From the NCBI RefSeq assembly GCF_023380025.1, contig NZ_CP097253.1:62001-126000 (forward strand): DNA of 64,000 bases, given 5' to 3'. This stretch comes from Sphingomonas glaciei (GTDB lineage Bacteria; Pseudomonadota; Alphaproteobacteria; Sphingomonadales; Sphingomonadaceae). The notes under the pieces are model-generated. The model was not told where the DNA came from, did not search any database, and was given only the letters and a program-made list of their open reading frames with translations. A program made the translations under genes and the position numbers. Shown here piece by piece: positions 8,221 through 16,071 of this stretch (positions are counted from its first letter, which is position 1; every line of letters begins with the position of its first letter).

Positions 8221-9569
8221 ACCGGCTTCGCGCCCGCCTTAGCGCCGTACGGTCGAGCTACTGGTTCGTGCCGAGCCTCATGGCCCTGTCCGGAATCCTG
8301 CTCGGCGGTATCATGATCTGGGTCGACGCGAGCCTCGGCGCGAGCTGGATCGAGGGGCTCGGCTGGTATCAGCAGGTCCGTACCGACGGCGCCCGCGAAG
8401 TCTTGTCTACCATCGCCGGATCGATGGTCACGGTCGCGGGCGTGGTCTTTTCGATCACCATCGTCGCCTTGTCCTACGCATCCAGCCAATATGGTCCGCG
8501 CGTGCTGACCAATTTCATGGATGATCGCGGCAACACCGTCACCCTCGGCACCTTTATCGCGACCTTCCTCTACAGCCTGATGGTCCTGCGCACGATCCGC
8601 GGCGGCGAAGAGGATTTCGTCCCGCAATATTCAGTGATCGTGGGAATGCTTTTGGCGGTCTGCTCGATCGGGGTGCTGATCTACTTCATCCACCACGTGC
8701 TGCAGAGCATCCACATCAACCATGTGGTCGAGAAGATCGGTCGCCAACTGGTCGAGGACGCCCGGATCCGCTTTCCTAGGCTAATCGGTAAGACGGCACC
8801 TAAGGATCGGTCACCCTCCGCTGAACTCAAAGGTGAGGTTGCGGTTACGATCAGCAACGTGACTGGCTACATTCAAGCGCTGGATGGCGACAGATTGCTG
8901 GACATTGCGCGCAAAGCAGACGTGCTGGTCCGCCTCCGGTACCGGCCCGGCGACTTCGTCATGGAAGGGCGGGGGCTGGCGGACATCGCTCCGTGTGGCA
9001 ATTGGTCGGACGAGCGTGGCGACGAACTGCGTGCCTGCTTTACCGTAGGTGCCAAGCGCACCCCGGAACATGACCTCATGTTCTTGGTCAGCGAACTGGT
9101 CGAGATCGCGGCCCGTGCGCTGTCGCCTGGCGTCAACGACCCGATGACAGCGGTGACTTGCCTAGACTGGCTGGGCGCCGGCGGAACCGAATTTGCCACC
9201 CGCGAGCTGCCAGAACCGGTCCGCGTGGACAAGGAAGGCGCATCTAGGCTGATCACCAGCCCCGACGACTTTCGCTATTTTGTAGATCAGAGCTTTGGTC
9301 GCCTTCGGCAATATGCCGCCGGCGACACCATCGCCGCCCTGCACTTGCTTCGGGTCGTTGGCGAGGTCGCAGCCGCCTGTCGGCGTCCCGACCAGATCGA
9401 CGTGCTTCGCGCCGAGACGAGCCGCTTTGCCGAACTTGCGATGGAGCAGCTTGACGGACCCAATGGCCGCGCAGTGCAGGAACGCGCAACGGCGCTGCAG
9501 AGCCTGCTTTCGAACGGCGTCGGGCAGATCGATGCCCGGCAGGCTGACTGGCTGGGTGGAAGCGCCTGA
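8217..9569 (+). CDS. DUF2254 membrane protein
   Basis: A 450-residue protein of the DUF2254 family, function unknown. Visible are four membrane helices: WFVPSLMALSGILLGGIMIW, STIAGSMVTVAGVVFSITIV, TLGTFIATFLYSLMVL and VIVGMLLAVCSIGVLIYFIHH. The conserved block SSQYGPRVLTNFMDD lies between helices 2 and 3, and the family-typical HHVLQSIHINHV follows helix 4. A long soluble C-terminal domain contains EIAARALSPGVNDPMTA, also typical. The ATG at 8217 overlaps the preceding stop (ATGA). It is the last gene of the mscS operon. Confidence 0.92.
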   Translation: MNRLRARLSAVRSSYWFVPSLMALSGILLGGIMIWVDASLGASWIEGLGWYQQVRTDGAREVLSTIAGSMVTVAGVVFSITIVALSYASSQYGPRVLTNFMDDRGNTVTLGTFIATFLYSLMVLRTIRGGEEDFVPQYSVIVGMLLAVCSIGVLIYFIHHVLQSIHINHVVEKIGRQLVEDARIRFPRLIGKTAPKDRSPSAELKGEVAVTISNVTGYIQALDGDRLLDIARKADVLVRLRYRPGDFVMEGRGLADIAPCGNWSDERGDELRACFTVGAKRTPEHDLMFLVSELVEIAARALSPGVNDPMTAVTCLDWLGAGGTEFATRELPEPVRVDKEGASRLITSPDDFRYFVDQSFGRLRQYAAGDTIAALHLLRVVGEVAAACRRPDQIDVLRAETSRFAELAMEQLDGPNGRAVQERATALQSLLSNGVGQIDARQADWLGGSA

Positions 9570-9666
9570 TCGCCCAGCAACAACACAGAACGGTTATGCC
9601 GCCCAGACGTTCTCGAAACATACCTCGCGCAAAGCGCAACACCTCCTGCTCCATCGGAGAATGTCT

Positions 9667-10572
9667 GTGATCTTCAACTTCGCTCTGTCTGCCGCAGCGC
9701 TTGCCGCAGTTGCGGGCACCCCCGCCGTACCCCAGCCCTTCTCGCCCGACATGGTGTTGGAGGCGCAAATCCTGCTCGACCGCAACCATCATTCGCCGGG
9801 CGTGATTGATGGACGGCAGGGCAGCAATACGCGCCGGGCAATTCGGGCCTTCGAAATGGCCGAGGGACTCTCCACGGACGGCAAGCTGGACGCAGAGGTC
9901 ATGAAGCGGCTTCGGGCGTCCTCCAGCGAGCCGCTGCTGGTCGACTATACGATAATCGAAGAAGATATCTCCAAGCTGGTCGACGTGCCCGACGGCATGG
10001 AAGCGCAGGCTGCGCTTGATCATCTCGGCTTTGAGACCGCCGCCGAAGCGTTGGCCGAGAAGTTTCACATGAGCCAGGCTTTTCTGGAACGGCTCAACCC
10101 TAATGCGACGTTCGCCGCAGGTGATGCCATCAAGGTCGTGCGCCCCGGCAAGAATGAACTTGGGAGCAAGGTCGCTAGGATCGAAGTGGACAAGCGCAGG
10201 TCGGAAGTTCGCGCCTTTAATGAAGACGGCAAGCTGCTCGCCAGTTACCCCGGCACCATTGGCAGCGATCGCTTCCCCTCGCCGGACGGCAGCATGGAAG
10301 TAAGAGCAGTTGCGCCCGCTCCGACCTACTATTTCGACCCGTCGGGTCGTGACTGGGGTCCCGAAAAGCGCCTCACCATCGCGGCGGGTCCGAACAACCC
10401 GGTTGGCGGTACATGGATCGATCTCACCAAGGAGGGGTACGGCATCCACGGGTCTCCCGATCCCAGGCTGATCGGCAAGACCGCCAGTCACGGCTGCGTG
10501 CGCCTGACGAACTGGGACGCGGCGGAGCTAGGCGGCGCTGTCGATCAGGGCACTACAGTCACCTTCACCTGA
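9667..10572 (+). CDS. L,D-transpeptidase with peptidoglycan-binding domain
   Basis: Periplasmic YkuD-type L,D-transpeptidase, which cross-links peptidoglycan stems or attaches proteins to them. Order of parts: signal peptide (NFALSAAALAAVAG), a PGBD1-like repeat (EAQILLDRNHHSPGVIDG through AIRAFEMAEGL), a LysM-like segment (LAEKFHMSQAFLERLNPN), then the catalytic domain with GYGIHGSPDP and SHGCVRLTN, which carries the active-site cysteine. GGAG at 9656-9659 is one base from the ATG at 9661 but seven from the GTG at 9667, so the GTG is preferred; the ATG adds only two residues. It follows the channel operon and fits an envelope-stress block. Confidence 0.92.
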   Translation: MIFNFALSAAALAAVAGTPAVPQPFSPDMVLEAQILLDRNHHSPGVIDGRQGSNTRRAIRAFEMAEGLSTDGKLDAEVMKRLRASSSEPLLVDYTIIEEDISKLVDVPDGMEAQAALDHLGFETAAEALAEKFHMSQAFLERLNPNATFAAGDAIKVVRPGKNELGSKVARIEVDKRRSEVRAFNEDGKLLASYPGTIGSDRFPSPDGSMEVRAVAPAPTYYFDPSGRDWGPEKRLTIAAGPNNPVGGTWIDLTKEGYGIHGSPDPRLIGKTASHGCVRLTNWDAAELGGAVDQGTTVTFT

Positions 10573-10665
10573 AGCTGAGCCTAGCCCCCTAAAAACGACC
10601 TATCCCGCGATGATCTGGCCGAAGATCGCACGATCCTCGCCAACGAGCGAACCTTCGGTAGCTGG

Positions 10666-10947
10666 ATGCGGACGAGCCTTGCCTGCGTGGCGATCGGCGT
10701 CGGCTTCCAGGGGTTGTTTCCTACGATGGAGCCGGCGTGGGTGCCGCGTGCGATCGCGACGGGGTTCCTGCTACTTGCGATGCTGGTGATCATTGCGGCG
10801 GAGAGGCGTGCAGCCGCAGTGATGGGCCGCCTTAGGCCTCACGTTGTGATTGCCGCCAAGGGCATCAACTTGCGATTGTTTGCGTGGCTGGTCTCAGCAG
10901 GTGCCAGCGCCCTCATGATCGCAATCTGGACCGTGAAGATCGGCTAA
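10666..10947 (+). CDS. DUF202 (YidH-like) membrane protein, 5' end in doubt
   Basis: A short inner-membrane protein with three hydrophobic segments ending in LVSAGASALMIAIWTV. The family signature extends upstream of the first ATG: the same frame encodes RDDLAEDRTILANERTF from 10606, which is the usual DUF202 N-terminus. That frame opens after a TAG at 10582-10584 and has no ATG, GTG or TTG before 10666; a CTG at 10615 is the only near-start. Either a rare start is used or the start has been lost. Family function is unknown. Confidence 0.7.
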   Translation: MRTSLACVAIGVGFQGLFPTMEPAWVPRAIATGFLLLAMLVIIAAERRAAAVMGRLRPHVVIAAKGINLRLFAWLVSAGASALMIAIWTVKIG

Positions 10948-11237
10948 AATTAAGTGGAGCCTTCCGGGACCTCCTACTTTAGGTAAGCGTGCGTTCGTTT
11001 ACGGGCACTTGCAAGATGACAAGGAACGACTGAATTGGGCGCTTGGCCGCCACGGCATCTCGCCTGAACGAGCGTCTGCTATTCGCTGGTGCTCACCCGA
11101 AAACGGCCAGTCTGCTTACCACCAGTGGACGACATCGCCCACAGTTCCGTTCAGGACCGCCACAAGCGGGGGTCGTGTGACCATTTGTTCATACCATGCT
11201 GGCCCAAACCTCTCATCAGCTGAGATGTGGCCATCTA
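10948..11237. other. Intergenic stretch with a family B repeat
   Basis: About 290 bases with no convincing gene. It contains one family B repeat (11091-11125). A short open frame from 11009 has no ribosome site and crosses the repeat. Confidence 0.45.
11091..11125 (+). repeat. Family B dispersed repeat
   Basis: GCTCACCCGAAAACGGCCAG followed by TCTGCTTACCACCAG. Related copies occur at 11754, 13272, 22985 and 26842. Confidence 0.55.
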
Positions 11238-11720
11238 ATGATCGAGAGTAACAACGCGTTCTGGGACGACGGTGAGTGGATCACCTGGGACGATATCAAT
11301 GAGCAGATCCAGTACAAGGAATGGCGGCCTCGCTATCCTAATGCCGACCTGTCCTTGGTCTCGGTCTTCGAGAACCTGCTCGAGACGGCGCAGAGCTATC
11401 ACGGCCTCACCGGTCAGCACCTGCAGGTTTATGGTGACATCGGCGAGCTCTACGGCGTCATAACTCATGGTCTCAAGCTGAACCGGAATTACGCCCAAGG
11501 CTCAGATGGCCGGATAGGTGACGACTTTGTGGAGGTGAAAACCATCACACCTTTCAAAAGCAACGACGTCGTCACCCTCAACATGGCCCGAAATTTCAAC
11601 AAAGCGCTTATCGTAAAGATCAACGAGAGTTTTGAGATTAGAGGAGAACTCATCGATCGAAGGTCATTGCCGAAATCGACTGGAGACAGGCTCAGGCTCG
11701 ATTGGGCGTTATTTGGATAA
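11238..11720 (+). CDS. Possible PD-(D/E)XK nuclease-like protein
   Basis: A 160-residue protein of unknown function in accessory DNA. The middle contains GDIGELYGVITHG, then GSDGRIGDDFVEVKT. The Glu of GDIGE, the Asp pair and E-V-K match the spacing and order of a PD-(D/E)XK nuclease core (E...D...ExK). This is inference from motif order only; similar motifs occur in inactive relatives. ATG 11238 was chosen over ATG 11196 because the intervening residues look non-coding. It stands alone, with no methyltransferase next to it. Confidence 0.5.
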   Translation: MIESNNAFWDDGEWITWDDINEQIQYKEWRPRYPNADLSLVSVFENLLETAQSYHGLTGQHLQVYGDIGELYGVITHGLKLNRNYAQGSDGRIGDDFVEVKTITPFKSNDVVTLNMARNFNKALIVKINESFEIRGELIDRRSLPKSTGDRLRLDWALFG

Positions 11721-11753
11721 GGGCCTGCGAAGCAAACGACTGCTATCCGCCTG

Positions 11754-11790
11754 CGCTCACCGAAAGCTGTCGTTCTGCTTTCCTCCACCT
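11754..11790 (+). repeat. Family B dispersed repeat
   Basis: GCGCTCACCGAAAGCTGTCG followed by TTCTGCTTTCCTCCACC. It is diverged and lies just after the nuclease-like gene. Confidence 0.5.
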
Positions 11791-11891
11791 GTAGCCTCTC
11801 ACCGCAGCGGTCGATATCCTGCGCAAGGCGGCGTGCTCTCTCACCTGCTACCAAAGTCTTCTAACGCCTTGGCATGCGCGTCCAGGCAACC

Positions 11892-12671
11892 TCAGACCGT
11901 CCGCACCGTTCCTCCATCGATGATGAACTCGGCGCCATGGATGGCACTGGCTCGATCGGAGGCAAGATAGGCGATAAGATCCGCCACTTCCTCAGGCTCT
12001 GCACCCCGCCCGATCCCGAGCGCGTCGACGACCGATTGCCGTGCTTCCTCGATCGTGCCGCCGTTCACGTCCTGGATCCGCTTCAGTAACGCTCCGGTCG
12101 CCTCGTTCATGATCCACCCCGGCGACACCGAATTGACCCGCACGCCCTTGGGACCAAGTTCCTTCGAAATGGACTTGCTGTAAGTCCGCAGCGCAGCCTT
12201 CGCGGCCGCGTAGCCGGTGGTCGATTCCGGGAGCGGAAGGATCGACTGGATCGAGGTGACGTGCACGACCACGCCCTGGCCCTGCTCGATCAGCCTCGGG
12301 ACCAGCAGGCGATCGAGCCGCACCGCCGGCATCAGGTTGAGGTCGAGCTCGGCAAGCCAGTGCTCGTCGGTCAATGCCACGAAGCCACTGGCTGGCGACG
12401 ACGAGCCGCCGAGCACGTGGGCCAGGATGTCGAGACCGCCGAGCCGCTCGATCGCCGCGCTGGCGAAGGTTTGAACACCCTAAGCGGTGGTGAGGTCGGC
12501 TTCGACATATTCGACACCATTGACTGGCTCGATAATGGAGCGGGCGGCGGTGATGACCTGTGCACCGCCCGCTGCAAAGCGTTCGACCGTGGCGCGGCCG
12601 AGACCCTTGGTTCCGCCGCTGACAAGGACGCGCTTGCCGGCGAAGTCCTGCGGGTTTGCGGTCATGCCCAT
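11892..12671 (-). pseudogene. Short-chain dehydrogenase/reductase with one in-frame amber stop
   Basis: NAD(P)-dependent SDR oxidoreductase. The N-terminal part (12671-12483) has VLVSGGTKGLG, the cofactor-binding Gly motif. The frame then meets TAG at 12482-12480 and continues in the same register with [20 protein letters not shown], the catalytic GYAAAKAAL (Tyr and Lys), [10 protein letters not shown] and GAEFIIDGG. The single stop is the only defect. The ATG at 12665 overlaps the stop of the upstream SnoaL-like gene (ATGA), so the two formed an operon; ATG 12671 is also possible. Unless the stop is suppressed or reinitiated, the enzyme is not made. Substrate unknown. Confidence 0.85.
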
Positions 12672-12997
12672 ACGATCGTCTCCAGCGACTTGATGGCATC
12701 GCCTTCGAGCCCGAAGCGGTAGGTGAAGCGTAGTGGGCTGACCGGAAATTCGCCGTGGGCCGGACCTTCGAGGACGACCTTGCCATCTTCTTCGCGGGAT
12801 GTGTCTGGCTCGAAGACCGCCTTTGCGGCGATCGCTTCGTCCCGCAGCATGGTGCGAATGGCGTCCTTGCCGACAAAGTCCTTGCCATTGTCCGTGAACA
12901 CGGCGTCAGGCGCGAACTTCTTCATCATGCCGTTGAGATCGAGCCGGATGTTCGCCTCGATGTAATCGGCGACGGCGCGGGGCAATTCCAAAGGCAT
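12662..12997 (-). CDS. SnoaL-like / NTF2-fold protein
   Basis: A 111-residue NTF2-like protein. ADYIEANIRLDLNGMMKKFA, DAVFTDNGKDFVGKDAIRT and FRFTY-type end strands are typical of the SnoaL-like domain, which covers small isomerases, hydrolases and uncharacterised accessory proteins. AGGAG at 13008-13004 directly abuts the ATG at 13003 but is six bases from the ATG at 12997, so the latter is the likely start. It is coupled by ATGA overlap to a broken SDR gene, suggesting a former two-gene pathway step. Role unknown. Confidence 0.78.
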   Translation of the reverse strand: MPLELPRAVADYIEANIRLDLNGMMKKFAPDAVFTDNGKDFVGKDAIRTMLRDEAIAAKAVFEPDTSREEDGKVVLEGPAHGEFPVSPLRFTYRFGLEGDAIKSLETIVWA

Positions 12998-13009
12998 GTT
13001 CATCTCCTA

Positions 13010-13296
13010 GTTTGTTGCGAGACGAACCTAGGGCTGGACAGGCACGCTGATAATCGAGACAAATCGCGCGAACCCATTCTCGAAGAAGGTAGGAGAAGCG
13101 AACTGCCGGGCGGCTTTAGCAAACGGCCAGCTTTCAGCGCCTTCGCCGGGTCTCCTTAGAGCGGTGCCTTTTCTAGCAGTGCGTCGGCGGCCGCCGAAGC
13201 GTCATAGCACTTGGCATGGGCGTCGAGCCCAAGCGTCAGCCCGGCTGAACAAACGTCGGTTCACTGGAAGTGCTCACCCGACAGCTGCCATACCGC
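13010..13296. other. Intergenic stretch with a family B repeat, no gene seen
   Basis: About 290 bases upstream of the SnoaL-like gene without a supported coding region. A family B repeat begins at 13272. Confidence 0.4.
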
Positions 13297-13305
13297 TTAC
13301 CACCA
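13272..13305 (+). repeat. Family B dispersed repeat
   Basis: GCTCACCCGACAGCTGCCAT followed by ACCGCTTACCACCAG. It overlaps the end of the small open frame next to it. Confidence 0.5.
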
Positions 13306-13476
13306 GCATCGGAAGCCATCTCGCTCAGTTCGACACCTTGGCAAGATCGCTGCAGGTATAGCGCAGTAGACGTTTTCGAAATCGGCGATGATTGCATCGA
13401 GCTCGTCGCTCGTCTTGGCGGCGGGTTTCCTTGTCTCAGCCCACAAGTCCTTGAGACCTGAAAGTCTGATGACCAA
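13297..13476 (-). CDS. Small open frame, possibly a gene remnant
   Basis: A 59-residue frame starting with TTG. Internal text such as LSGLKDLWAET and KTSDELDAIIADFENVY looks protein-like and helical. There is no ribosome site, an in-frame stop lies just upstream, and the frame ends inside a family B repeat. It may be a decayed gene rather than a working one. Confidence 0.2.
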   Translation of the reverse strand: MVIRLSGLKDLWAETRKPAAKTSDELDAIIADFENVYCAIPAAILPRCRTERDGFRCWW

Positions 13477-13675
13477 ATCCAGTTCGCGTCGCTAACGGCG
13501 TCAGTGAGCTTCGCAATTCTATCTCGAGCACCGAGCGCCGTTACTTGCCAGCATCGAGAATGCACACTGTTGGGCGCGTGGATGAAAGGCCCCCGGCAGA
13601 CTGACCGGCAGAGAACTACCTAAGCTGCCTTCCGTTAGTGGGTGTAGCAGGAAAGGACTCTGGCTGGCGGAAATA

Positions 13676-13855
13676 TCAACGCAACTGACTGTCTTTACTT
13701 CCGCGGCGATTGAACGCTGCCGCTAGGGGGCGATCGCAGTCGCTCCAGTGCGATCCCTTGCTGAAGTGGTCAGGGAGCGGCTCAGGTATTTGGCGTCGAA
13801 GATAGTAGACGCCGTTCGAATGAACGTAGAGCACCGGAATGTTTGTCTTTTTCAT
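13676..13855 (-). pseudogene. Remnant of a tyrosine-recombinase (integrase) N-terminus
   Basis: From ATG 13855 the frame reads IPVLYVHSNGVYYLRRQIPE, which matches the opening of many phage or island integrases (a DUF6538-like N-terminal motif: short lead, aromatic YY, then RRxIP). Similarity fades after about 30 residues and the frame stops at residue 59, so the core-binding and catalytic domains are absent. It lies next to an AACAGG repeat array and upstream of a methyltransferase operon, consistent with the end of a decayed integrated element. The family call is inference from a short motif. Confidence 0.5.
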
Positions 13856-13960
13856 TCTGCCTTGCTGTACCAGCAGAGGTAAAGAAGGCTTGAAGTCGGG
13901 CATTTCCGCCGCTTCGCGCGAAATGGTGACGCAGGCAGTGCAGAGCTAACCGGTCTCCCT

Positions 13961-14235
13961 GTTTATCAGGGCGGAACAGGGAATTTTGACCAAACGAGGG
14001 CTTGAAACAGGGCGTTCTCGCAGCCAAACGCCAGGTGAGGACGCTGGCGGTACTGGTTTTCTGCCGTTTATAGTCGCAGAATCCGGCCTCCCTGTTATTC
14101 GCCGGAACAGGCAATTAATTCGTCAAAACAGGACCTTTGATCGCTCGTAACAGGGCTGTTCTTCGGCAAAACAGGCGCTTCGGCTCTAAAGCTGGGGATA
14201 ACGAGCGATTGTTCGCGATCCACAGCTGACAGGGC
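13961..14235. repeat. Iterated AACAGG repeat array
   Basis: At least seven copies of a short motif, mostly NNAACAGGG or NAAACAGGN, lie at about 13974, 14005, 14105, 14128, 14148, 14169 and 14229. They are separated by about 20-30 bases, with one gap near 14020-14100. Two longer units are alike: CTCCCTGTT...CGGAACAGG(G/C)AATT at 13956-13985 and 14089-14118. The array lies between an integrase remnant and the ParB-methyltransferase gene. From general knowledge, similar AACAGGGAA arrays occur near integrases in alphaproteobacteria, but no function is established here. Confidence 0.6.
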
Positions 14236-14260
14236 CGCCTGTTCATGCTATGTTCCAGTC

Positions 14261-15544
14261 ATGAACCAGGATGTCATTGCGGCGCAGGCCGCTACCCGCC
14301 AGCTGGCGATTGTCTACCGTGCGACCAGCTCCCTTCAACCTGATCCGCGTAATGCCAGGACGCATCCGAAGCGCCAGATCATGCAGCTGGTGCAATCGAT
14401 CGAGCAATTCGGCTTTACCAACCCGGTGTTGGTCGATGAGGCGGGAGTTCTGATTGCTGGGCACGGGCGGTTGCGAGCAGCCAAGGAGCTTGAGCTTCGG
14501 GAAGTGCCCACAATCACCCTCGAAGGTCTGTCGGAGGCTGAAAAGAAGGCGCTCCGCCTTGCCGACAACAAGATCGCGCTGAATGCCGGATGGGATCTCG
14601 AGATCCTGCGTCTCGAGCTTGCTGATCTGGGCAATCTCGACATCGACTTCGATCTGGGCCTCACCGGCTTTGCCAGTGGCGAGATCGACGTCATCCTAAA
14701 GGCCGTAAACGACCCTGATGACGAGATCATCCCAGCAGTGCCGAGTGAGCCGCGGACCAAGCCAGGGGACATCTGGGTGCTGGGCGATCACCGGATCGGC
14801 TGCGGCGATGGTCGCGACCGAGAGTTCCTGAGCCGAGTGATAGGGCAGGGCGGGTTGATTGATGCCGCCTTTATGGACCCGCCCTACAACGTAAAGATCA
14901 ATGGCCACGCGAACGCCAAGGGTAGGCACCGCGAGTTCGCCATGGCCTCTGGCGAGATGAGCGACGCTGCCTTCCGGCAGTTCCTTGACGAGACGCTTGG
15001 CGCTGCCGCGGCCGTATCGAGGGCAGGGGCCGTGCACTTTGTATGCATGGACTGGCGCCACCTTGACGATGTGTCCGCCGTTGGCAGTTCGGTCTACGGT
15101 GAGCTCCTCAACATCTGCGTGTGGAACAAGAGCAATGCGGGGATGGGCTCACTCTACCGCTCCAAGCACGAGATGGTGTTCGTTTACCGTTTAGGCGATG
15201 CACCCCACGCCAACATGGTTGAGCTTGGCAAGCATGGTCGCAACCGTACCAATGTCTGGGACTATCCGTCCGTCAACTCGATGGCGGGAAGCCGCCGCGA
15301 GGATCTTGCTTTGCACCCGACCGTGAAGCCGGTGGCGATGGTGGCTGACGCTTATCAGGACGTGACGAAGAGGGGTGACCTCGTCTTCGACATGTTTCTG
15401 GGCTCGGGCACGTCGCTCATTGCTGCGGAGCGCTGCGGGCGTCGCTTTCGCGGCTGTGACATAGATCCCGCCTACGTTGACGTGGCGGTCGATCGTTGGG
15501 TGCAGACCACCGGAGGAACACCCCAGCTGGAGCAACGTCGGTGA
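14261..15544 (+). CDS. ParB-domain DNA methyltransferase
   Basis: A 427-residue fusion. Residues about 24-110 form a ParB/sulfiredoxin-like domain with LQPDPRNARTHPKRQI and the GHGR motif. Residues 170-420 form a beta-class adenine-N6 or cytosine-N4 methyltransferase with DPPY at 206-209, HPTVKP at 352-357 and the AdoMet-binding FLGSGT at 379-384, in the D12-beta order. It methylates a base in duplex DNA; target site unknown. No restriction enzyme lies beside it, so it is probably an orphan methylase of a mobile element. Its stop overlaps the next GTG start, founding a four-gene operon. The ATG at 14261 lies close downstream of the AACAGG array. Confidence 0.92.
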   Translation: MNQDVIAAQAATRQLAIVYRATSSLQPDPRNARTHPKRQIMQLVQSIEQFGFTNPVLVDEAGVLIAGHGRLRAAKELELREVPTITLEGLSEAEKKALRLADNKIALNAGWDLEILRLELADLGNLDIDFDLGLTGFASGEIDVILKAVNDPDDEIIPAVPSEPRTKPGDIWVLGDHRIGCGDGRDREFLSRVIGQGGLIDAAFMDPPYNVKINGHANAKGRHREFAMASGEMSDAAFRQFLDETLGAAAAVSRAGAVHFVCMDWRHLDDVSAVGSSVYGELLNICVWNKSNAGMGSLYRSKHEMVFVYRLGDAPHANMVELGKHGRNRTNVWDYPSVNSMAGSRREDLALHPTVKPVAMVADAYQDVTKRGDLVFDMFLGSGTSLIAAERCGRRFRGCDIDPAYVDVAVDRWVQTTGGTPQLEQRR

Positions 15545-16071
15545 GCGGACGCTTCGCCAAGGGCCAGAGCGGCAATCCTGCCGGCCGACCTCGCAAGCGC
15601 CGGCCGCATGTCTCTGCGTTCGATATTATCTTCGACAAGACACTCACCGTCACGCAGAACGGCCTCGAACGAGAGCTGACTGTAGAGGAGGCACTGCAGA
15701 TCCAGACGTATCAGGCTGCTTTGAAGGGCAGCAGGATGGCGATCCGCGCGGTGCTCAAAATGATCGAAAAGCGGGAGCTTGCGCTTGCCAAGCAGGCGCC
15801 CGCGCCAACGAACCACATCAAGCCACTCAGCATCATATACGATTCGGACAGTGCCAATGAGGCCATGCGCCTCCTTGGCGTCACGATGGTCGATGAAAGT
15901 GAGAGTGGTTATTGGGAGAACCGGCCGAAGCTTGCGACCTGGGCCACTCAAGCGGCGGTCAGCCGGCCAGGCAGACGGACGCTGGATGAGAAGACGCTTG
16001 CTGATGCAAGGCGCTCAACCCTGAATCCGGATTGCGTCAAGTGGCCTCGGACCCGGATTAATTCCCAGTGA
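15541..16071 (+). CDS. DUF5681 protein, first copy
   Basis: A 176-residue protein starting with GTG in a GTGA overlap with the methyltransferase stop. The N-terminus SGRFAKGQSGNPAGRPRKRR is the DUF5681 signature: a basic, Gly/Pro-rich tail likely to bind nucleic acid or a partner. It is followed by a helical middle (TVEEALQIQTYQAALKGSRM) and a less conserved C-terminus. Family function is unknown; members occur in mobile elements near methyltransferases and terminase-like genes (recollection). It is paired with a second divergent copy immediately downstream. Confidence 0.85.
   Translation: MSGRFAKGQSGNPAGRPRKRRPHVSAFDIIFDKTLTVTQNGLERELTVEEALQIQTYQAALKGSRMAIRAVLKMIEKRELALAKQAPAPTNHIKPLSIIYDSDSANEAMRLLGVTMVDESESGYWENRPKLATWATQAAVSRPGRRTLDEKTLADARRSTLNPDCVKWPRTRINSQ

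Noticed and set aside
13236..13565. 109-codon minus-strand frame
   Set aside because: Looks like out-of-register reading through the more protein-like 59-codon frame and a family B repeat; rich in Ser/Arg with no motif.
13961..14235. AACAGG array as a possible CRISPR array
   Set aside because: The units are only about 7-10 bases, imperfect and irregularly spaced, and no cas genes are nearby.
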